The notes below the pieces were generated by a model. It made no database searches and was not told the DNA's origin. It saw nothing but the letters and a program-made list of their open reading frames with translations. Position numbers and translations under genes: made by a program. Shown one piece after another: positions 58,806 to 64,000 of a stretch of DNA of 64,000 bases; within the stretch, counting starts at the first letter, position 1, and each line of letters opens with the position of its first letter. This DNA comes from Jejuia rubra. GTDB taxonomy: Bacteria > Bacteroidota > Bacteroidia > Flavobacteriales > Flavobacteriaceae. The stretch spans positions 124,001-188,000 of the forward strand of contig NZ_JBHULY010000016.1 of NCBI RefSeq assembly GCF_042684665.1, given 5' to 3'.

Positions 58806-59020
58806 GCATATTTCAGGCCATATCCAAAACTGTTGAAAAGTCCATAATTTCAATGCTGTTTTTTTATGTAATTCTTAAAAAAACAACCTCTTTTTTCATC
58901 TGATATGCATTCGCTATTATCATATAAGATTTAATAATTGTATTCTATTTTCAAGGGTATTTTGAAATACTAGATTTGCTTCAAATTGAAATTATTAATC
59001 TTATTAAAACATAGAATATT

Positions 59021-59662
59021 ATGGCATTTGTAGGGAAAAAATTTCCAAGTTTAAATGTTGACGCGATGAACGAAATGGGCGACACTTTTAAGTTAAACGT
59101 TTTGGAAGAAGCAGTCAAGAACAAGAAAAAAGTGGTATTGTTTTGGTACCCAAAGGATTTCACCTTTGTATGTCCTACAGAACTTCATGCATTTCAAGCC
59201 GCTCTTGGGGAATTTGAAAAACGAAACACCATTATTATTGGAGCATCCTGTGACACCCCTGAAGTACATTTTGCATGGTTAAACACAGAAAAGGATAACG
59301 GAGGTATTGAAGGTGTAACCTATCCCCTTTTAGCTGATTCCAATAGAAACTTAGCTTCCACTCTTGGCATTTTAGATATCACCAGCGAAACTTATAATGA
59401 AGACACTGGAGTGATTCTTGTGGATGGTGATAATGTGACTTATAGAGCAACCTACATTATAGATGAAGATGGAATTGTACAACACGAGAGCATCAACAAC
59501 ATGCCTTTGGGCAGAAACGTACAAGAGTATCTGCGTTTAGTGGATGCGTTAACGCACGTTCAAGAGAAAGGTGAGGTTTGTCCAGCAAATTGGGAAGAAG
59601 GCAAAGACGCAATGAATGCTAACAGAACAGGCGTTGCTGAGTATTTGGCAGCACACGTTTAA
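59021..59662 (+). CDS. Peroxiredoxin (AhpC/Prx1 type)
   Basis: Cytosolic thiol peroxidase of 213 residues. Peroxidatic Cys in FTFVCPTELHAFQ (about residue 51) and resolving Cys in GEVCPANWEEG (about 187). A typical 2-Cys enzyme reducing hydrogen and organic peroxides. A thioredoxin-like gene follows 97 bp later and could be its reductant. Confidence 0.94.
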   Translation: MAFVGKKFPSLNVDAMNEMGDTFKLNVLEEAVKNKKKVVLFWYPKDFTFVCPTELHAFQAALGEFEKRNTIIIGASCDTPEVHFAWLNTEKDNGGIEGVTYPLLADSNRNLASTLGILDITSETYNEDTGVILVDGDNVTYRATYIIDEDGIVQHESINNMPLGRNVQEYLRLVDALTHVQEKGEVCPANWEEGKDAMNANRTGVAEYLAAHV

Positions 59663-59667
59663 TACAA

Positions 59668-59745
59668 ATTCCAAAAATCTAAGTTCCAAATCCCAAAATT
59701 ACTCATTTGGAATTTGGGACTTAGCACCGATAACTATCGGTATTG
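59668..59745 (+). repeat. Dispersed repeat ending in a 7-bp palindrome between peroxiredoxin and thioredoxin genes
   Basis: Short words AATTCCAAA / TTTGGAATTT pair around 59670-59715, and ACCGATA (59726-59732), AC, TATCGGT (59735-59741) form a perfect inverted repeat. The wording is that of a widespread flavobacterial intergenic element. No coding content. Confidence 0.55.
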
Positions 59746-59759
59746 AAAATTAAAAAGTT

Positions 59760-60074
59760 ATGGTAAAAGAACTAGAGCAAGATAATTTACAAGAAGTAGT
59801 TACTGACAATGAAACCGTTGTGGTGCAGTATTCTGCCAGTTGGTGCGGTAACTGCCGTATCATGAAACCAAAGGTAAAAAAGTTAGCTTCTGAATTAGAA
59901 GACGTTACTTTTGTAATCGCCGACGCGGAGAAGTTCCCAGAATCAAGAAAATTAGCCACAGTGGATAACCTGCCAACATTTGCCACATTTAAAAAAGGGG
60001 CATTTGTAAATCAGGTACAAACCAACAAGTTTGATGTTTTAAAAGACTTAGTAAATGAAGTTACCAGTAATTAA
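59760..60074 (+). CDS. Thioredoxin-family protein
   Basis: Cytosolic thioredoxin fold of 104 residues with active site SWCGNCRIMKP (Cys at about 36 and 39) in place of CGPC. Probable reductant of the neighbouring peroxiredoxin. Its end overlaps the next gene by 20 bp, a strong sign of coupled expression. Confidence 0.92.
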   Translation: MVKELEQDNLQEVVTDNETVVVQYSASWCGNCRIMKPKVKKLASELEDVTFVIADAEKFPESRKLATVDNLPTFATFKKGAFVNQVQTNKFDVLKDLVNEVTSN

Positions 60075-60312
60075 GCATTTAACCAATTTTATCGAGGATA
60101 ACGACGAAGATTTCATAGTGGAAACGATAGAAACTTTGGAAGCCCTAACCGAAGTGCCTTCTTTAAAAGACGAGGAATTGGATGTTATTGGAGAATTAAT
60201 TTCCAATATGTACGGCGCTATTGAAGTGTACAAAATCACGAAAGAAGGTACGCCGAAAAAAGAAGCTTTAAATAGCTTTATGGGACGTGTTATGGGGTCT
60301 ATTGACACATAA
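60055..60312 (+). CDS. DUF6952-type small conserved protein
   Basis: An 85-residue acidic helical protein (MKLPVIKHLTNFIEDNDEDF... GELISNMYGAIEVYKI ... NSFMGRVMGSIDT). It is found after thioredoxin/peroxiredoxin genes in flavobacteria, here overlapping the thioredoxin gene by 20 bp. No catalytic residues seen; function unknown. A strong terminator follows. Confidence 0.8.
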   Translation: MKLPVIKHLTNFIEDNDEDFIVETIETLEALTEVPSLKDEELDVIGELISNMYGAIEVYKITKEGTPKKEALNSFMGRVMGSIDT

Positions 60313-60333
60313 CTGAAGTAGAAGAAGATATAT

Positions 60334-60364
60334 AAAAACCACCTTTGATTAAGGTGGTTTTTTT
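60334..60364 (+). terminator. Intrinsic terminator after the peroxiredoxin-thioredoxin operon
   Basis: Stem AAAAACCACCTT (60334-60345), loop TGATT, stem AAGGTGGTTTTT (60351-60362) followed by more T. Perfect 12-bp stem. Confidence 0.9.
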
Positions 60365-60439
60365 GTTTGCAAGAGCGTGACCCTATAAAAATTTTTGTAG
60401 CCTCGCTTAAGGATATTTAAACAAAACACATACCTAAAA

Positions 60440-60910
60440 TCACTCGAAAAGCACAACGATCTCGTTAGCCCCCTTTTCCTTGGCATAATCCAAGGCTGTT
60501 TTCTCTTCCTTGTCTTTTAGAGTTTTATCGGCATTATGCTTTAGTAATAATTTCACCATTTTTGTTTGCCCATAAAGGGTAGCAAAAATTAAAGGCGTAT
60601 AGCCTAAATTGTTCTGAGCGTTGATGTTGGCCCCTTTCTTTAAAAGTTGTTCAGCAAAATCAACATTCCCTTTAAAGGCCACGCCTATCAAAGCCGTATT
60701 GCCAGAGGCATCAGTGGCATCCACTTCGGCATTATGTTTTAGCAGTAACTTAACCACATCCTTCTGGTCAAAATATGTGGCAAATATTAAAGGCGTAAAC
60801 CCCCTGGAATCCTTTATGTTTGCCAAACTTGGGTTCTGTTTGAGTTTGGCATCTACAGTTTCCGCATTCCCAGACTTTATTATATTAAAAAACAGATCGT
60901 TTTCATTCAT
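60440..60910 (-). CDS. Ankyrin-repeat protein next to katG
   Basis: A 156-residue protein made of about four ankyrin repeats (DSRGFTPLIFATYFDQKDVVKLLLKHNAEVD, ASGNTALIGVAFKGN..., NNLGYTPLIFATLYGQ..., and a last partial one). No signal peptide. It follows katG by 66 bp on the same strand. Ankyrin proteins beside catalase genes are known to support catalase activity in Pseudomonas (AnkB); a similar helper role is possible here. Confidence 0.87.
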   Translation of the reverse strand: MNENDLFFNIIKSGNAETVDAKLKQNPSLANIKDSRGFTPLIFATYFDQKDVVKLLLKHNAEVDATDASGNTALIGVAFKGNVDFAEQLLKKGANINAQNNLGYTPLIFATLYGQTKMVKLLLKHNADKTLKDKEEKTALDYAKEKGANEIVVLFE

Positions 60911-60976
60911 ACATCTTACATAAAAATATTGGGACAGGCACTAAAAAACACCTATCCCAATTGTTATTCATTGTAT

Positions 60977-63169
60977 TTACTTTAAATCAAATCTGTCAGC
61001 ATCCATCACTTTGGCCCAGGCCGCAACAAAATCGTTTACAAATTTTTCCTCGCCGTCATTAGCTCCGTACACCTCAGCAATGGCCCTTAATTCAGTATTC
61101 GAACCAAAAATTAAATCGGCACGCGTTCCTGTAAATTTCACAATACCAGTTCTTCTATCCTTACCTTCGAAAATGGTGTCATCAGAAGACGTTGCGCTCC
61201 AAGTGTATGCGAAATCAAGAATATTTGAAAAGAAATCATTGGTTAAATGTCCAATATTATCCGTGAATACGCCATGGCTAGAGCCATCATAATTAGTACC
61301 CATTACCCTCATACCACCGACTAAAGCCGTCATTTCTGGAATGGACAGGTTCATTAAATTAGCGCGATCCACCAATAGATCCTCGGCCTTCACATCCAAG
61401 CCACTTTTAATATAATTTCTAAAACCATCGGCCAAAGGCTCCAAGTAACTAAACGATTCTAAATCTGTTTGAGCTTGAGATGCATCCCCTCTACCTTGAG
61501 AAAATGGTACTTCTAAACTATAACCAGCATTTCTTGCAGCTTCTTCTACTCCTGCATTTCCAGCAAGCACAATCAAATCAGCCATCGATACTTCACCGCT
61601 AAAATCTTTTTGAATACCTTCTAAAACATTCAGTACCTTTTCCAATTCAGAAGGATTATTGGCTTCCCAACTACGTTGCGGCTCTAAACGGATACGTGCT
61701 CCATTGGCTCCTCCTCGCTTATCAGAATCTCTATACGTGGAAGCTGAAGCCCAAGCCGTGGTTACCATTTGGGAAATGGTTAAGCCCGAGGCCAATACCA
61801 TTTTCTTCAATTGCGCTATATCAGAATCACTTAATGTATAACTTACCTTTGGAATTGGGTCTTGCCAAATCAATTCTTCCTGTGGCACTTCAGGCCCCAA
61901 ATAACGGTCAATTGGTCCCATATCACGATGGGTCAGTTTATACCAAGCTCTCGCAAAAGCCTCTTCAAACGCTTTGTGGTCTTTATGGAAACGCTTTGAA
62001 ATTTCTAAATATTTAGGATCGGTCTTCAAGGCTATATCTGCAGTGGACATCATTAAGGCTTGCGAGCCATTCCCACTTGCCGTAGGTGCCTTTCTAGCAT
62101 CCGAATTTTTAGGAGTCCATTGATGTGCCCCTGCCGGACTTTTAGTAAGTTCCCAATCGTAGTTCAGCAATACATCAAAATAATCGTGATCCCATTGTGT
62201 CGGGTTTGGTGTCCAAGGTCCTTCCAATCCGCTGGTTATCGCATCATCCAAAACACCAGAATTGTAGGTGTTTTTCCAACCCGTGCTCATTTCTTCGATG
62301 GACGCCCCATGCGGTTCCGGCCCCACGTATTTATCCGCATCTGCGGCACCATGAGCCTTTCCAAAAGTATGACCACCAGCAACCAAAGCAACTGTTTCCT
62401 CGTCGTTCATCGCCATTCTTCCAAACGTAATTCTAATGTCGTGCGCTGACTTCATAGGATCCGGAACGCCATTAGGCCCTTCCGGGTTCACATAAATCAA
62501 TCCCATGTGTACGGCACCCAAGTGCCCTTCCAAATCGCCATCACTGGTATCGTATCTGTCATCATTATCCAACCAACCAGTCTCACTTCCCCAATACACA
62601 TCCTGCTCAGGCTCCCAAACGTCCTCGCGTCCTCCGGCAAAACCAAAGGTTTTAAAGCCCATGGATTCCAACGCACAGTTTCCTGCTAAAATCATCAAAT
62701 CTGCCCATGAAAGCGCCTTACCATATTTCTTTTTTACTGGCCATAACAACAATCTAGCTTTGTCCAAATTTCCATTATCAGGCCAACTGTTCAACGGTGC
62801 AAAACGCTGTGTTCCAGATGCTCCACCACCACGACCGTCGCCAACTCTATAAGTTCCGGCACTATGCCATGCCATACGGATCATAAAAGGCCCGTAATGC
62901 CCATAATCTGCAGGCCACCAATCTTGAGAATCGGTCATCAAATCAATCACCTCTTGTTTCAAGGTTGGAAAGTCTATATTATTAAATGCTTTGGCATAAT
63001 CAAAATCGGTATCGTAAGGATTGGAACCTTTCCCGTGTTGACGCAAAATATTTAATTTAAGTTCGTTGGGCCACCAGTCACGGTTTCGAGTTCCACCACC
63101 GGCCGGCTGTTTTTGCGCCCCGCTCATAAAAGGGCACTTACTAATGTCATTGCTGTCTGTTGCGTGCAT
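60977..63169 (-). CDS. katG: Catalase-peroxidase KatG
   Basis: Bifunctional haem enzyme removing hydrogen peroxide, 730 residues, full length with the duplicated peroxidase domain. Distal pocket FMIRMAWHSAGTYRVGDGRGG (Arg, Trp, His, about 94-114), LIYVNPEGPNG (cross-linking Tyr, about 225-235) and proximal AGGHTFGKAHGA (about 265-276). No signal peptide. Divergent from tpx, so two peroxide-removing genes share one 254-bp control region; an ankyrin gene follows it. Confidence 0.96.
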   Translation of the reverse strand: MHATDSNDISKCPFMSGAQKQPAGGGTRNRDWWPNELKLNILRQHGKGSNPYDTDFDYAKAFNNIDFPTLKQEVIDLMTDSQDWWPADYGHYGPFMIRMAWHSAGTYRVGDGRGGGASGTQRFAPLNSWPDNGNLDKARLLLWPVKKKYGKALSWADLMILAGNCALESMGFKTFGFAGGREDVWEPEQDVYWGSETGWLDNDDRYDTSDGDLEGHLGAVHMGLIYVNPEGPNGVPDPMKSAHDIRITFGRMAMNDEETVALVAGGHTFGKAHGAADADKYVGPEPHGASIEEMSTGWKNTYNSGVLDDAITSGLEGPWTPNPTQWDHDYFDVLLNYDWELTKSPAGAHQWTPKNSDARKAPTASGNGSQALMMSTADIALKTDPKYLEISKRFHKDHKAFEEAFARAWYKLTHRDMGPIDRYLGPEVPQEELIWQDPIPKVSYTLSDSDIAQLKKMVLASGLTISQMVTTAWASASTYRDSDKRGGANGARIRLEPQRSWEANNPSELEKVLNVLEGIQKDFSGEVSMADLIVLAGNAGVEEAARNAGYSLEVPFSQGRGDASQAQTDLESFSYLEPLADGFRNYIKSGLDVKAEDLLVDRANLMNLSIPEMTALVGGMRVMGTNYDGSSHGVFTDNIGHLTNDFFSNILDFAYTWSATSSDDTIFEGKDRRTGIVKFTGTRADLIFGSNTELRAIAEVYGANDGEEKFVNDFVAAWAKVMDADRFDLK

Positions 63170-63423
63170 TTTATTGTAAAGTTTTTAGTTAATTTTTAAA
63201 TTTTTCAAGTACTTAAAATTAGTAATTGTTTTGATAAGTTGAACCTGAAAACATTTTAATAAACTATAACAAAATTGAAAAAATTTATTATCTAAATTGA
63301 AGTCATAGTTTTTATTGATAATCTGAAAAACCCCGAACTAATTATTTCTTAAAGATTTGACCATTTCATGCTTTAACATTTTAAATATTCTTATTTTAGT
63401 TGCCCTAATCAAAATTTAAAAAA
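63170..63423. other. Divergent katG/tpx control region
   Basis: 254 bp of AT-rich DNA. A pair of inverted 7-mers AAACTAT (63261-63267) and ATAGTTT (63305-63311) was seen, but the 37-bp spacing is not a standard operator. No clear OxyR or PerR site was recognised. Confidence 0.35.
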
Positions 63424-63930
63424 ATGGCTAATATTACCTTGGGCGGAACGCCCGTAGAAACTAGCGGATCGCTACCTAAAGTGGGTACTCAAATTAAAGA
63501 TTTTTTATTAGTGGCGACGGATATGTCCACCAAGTCCCTAGCGGATTTCAAGGGTAAAAAATTGGTGCTGAATATCTTTCCAAGTGTTAACACCAGTGTT
63601 TGCGCCACATCTGTAAGACAGTTCAACACGGAAGCTAGTGAACTGGACAATACCGTAGTGTTGTGTATTTCGAGGGATTTACCTTTTGCGCAGAAACAAT
63701 TTTGCGCTGCAGAAGGACTTGATAACGTAGTAATGCTTTCGGATTTTAAGACTGGGCAATTCGGCAAGGACTATGGCGTTATGTTTACTAACGGTGCATT
63801 TGATGCATTGTTATCTCGAAGTGTTGTGGTTGCGGACGCTTCTGGTAAAGTGCTTTACTCAGAGCAAGTACCTGAAACTGGTGAAGAACCTAATTACAAA
63901 GCTGCTCTGGAGGCCCTTTTAGATGAATAA
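63424..63930 (+). CDS. tpx: Thiol peroxidase Tpx
   Basis: Atypical 2-Cys peroxiredoxin of 168 residues. Peroxidatic Cys in SVNTSVCATSVRQF (about 60) and resolving Cys in KQFCAAEGLDNV (about 94). Reduces hydrogen peroxide and alkyl peroxides using thioredoxin. Its end overlaps the next gene (ATG at 63923). Confidence 0.95.
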   Translation: MANITLGGTPVETSGSLPKVGTQIKDFLLVATDMSTKSLADFKGKKLVLNIFPSVNTSVCATSVRQFNTEASELDNTVVLCISRDLPFAQKQFCAAEGLDNVVMLSDFKTGQFGKDYGVMFTNGAFDALLSRSVVVADASGKVLYSEQVPETGEEPNYKAALEALLDE

Positions 63931-64000
63931 CAAGGAGACCTTTTTGCAAAACCGGATTAAAAGTGTGGGCTACGCCTTTAAAGGTGCCTTATTGCTTTTA
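63923..64000 (+). CDS. Diacylglycerol kinase-like gene (partial, cut by the window edge)
   Basis: The first 26 codons give MNNKETFLQNRIKSVGYAFK then GALLLL, the N-terminus of prokaryotic DgkA-type membrane kinases. It overlaps tpx by 8 bp. The tpx-dgkA order, usually followed by ftsK, is common in flavobacteria. Confidence 0.75.
   Translation, partial: MNNKETFLQNRIKSVGYAFKGALLLL

Noticed and set aside
63261..63311. OxyR-like inverted repeat between katG and tpx
   Set aside because: The 7-bp arms are 37 bp apart and the inner bases do not match the OxyR pattern.

Overview
The window is a low-GC chromosome segment from a member of the Bacteroidota, most likely a marine Flavobacteriaceae species. 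Supporting signs are TAnnTTTG-type -7 promoter boxes, A-rich leaders instead of strong Shine-Dalgarno sequences, two proteins with type IX secretion (T9SS) C-terminal sorting domains, many lipoproteins and small secreted proteins, and the tpx-dgkA order at the right edge. No rRNA, CRISPR array, prophage or complete tRNA was seen.

Region 1 (1-34.6 kb) is nitrogen-oxide metabolism plus molybdenum cofactor (Moco) supply. From the left, on the minus strand, come the nitrate/nitrite ABC transporter genes nrtA-nrtB and a five-gene operon: globin, DUF3365 c-type cytochrome, small b-type membrane protein, FAD/NAD/2Fe-2S reductase and pentaheme cytochrome c. An Fnr-like regulator follows, then a periplasmic nitrate reductase operon, napD-napA-duplicated NapB-like tetraheme-second tetraheme-NrfC-like-NrfD-like, with no napC. 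Divergent from it is a plus-strand Moco operon (moeA, modE-like, four-helix-bundle insert, tauE-like, mobA, moaD, moeB-rhodanese, moaE, moaCB fusion, moaA), headed by a clear ModE-type operator. After an AraC regulator, a methanethiol methyltransferase-like gene and a few others comes a signalling island: a response regulator-glycosyltransferase fusion, a truncated membrane protein, a truncated H-NOX and a CheY-like protein. The assimilatory set follows: NasA fused to an NAD(P)H oxidoreductase and Bfd, a siroheme-less NirA-like/rubredoxin protein and NarK.

Region 2 (34.6-42.8 kb) holds a NarL-type response regulator, nitronate monooxygenase, a PepSY-like secreted protein, an RlmI-like methyltransferase, a T9SS-exported SGNH-like protein, out-of-order tRNA halves, dnaK and repeats.

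Region 3 (42.8-64 kb) is mostly housekeeping: a DUF1800/DUF1501/T9SS cluster, panB, a pseudouridine synthase, aldehyde dehydrogenase, a NarX-type kinase, a CPBP protease, Lrp with a methionine gamma-lyase-like enzyme, NhaC, and an oxidative-stress block (peroxiredoxin, thioredoxin, ankyrin-katG, tpx).

The most notable points are: (i) the globin/cytochrome/split ferric-reductase-like operon; (ii) a recurrent AAGTA-N4-TACTT dyad of Fnr geometry in front of nrtA, the globin operon, the fnr-like gene, narK and the NarL-type gene; (iii) a deletion scar joining a membrane-protein gene to an H-NOX gene, in an island marked by shared 21-bp-spaced direct repeats and carrying a receiver-glycosyltransferase fusion; (iv) the ModE operator and the small element that has replaced the end of modE.
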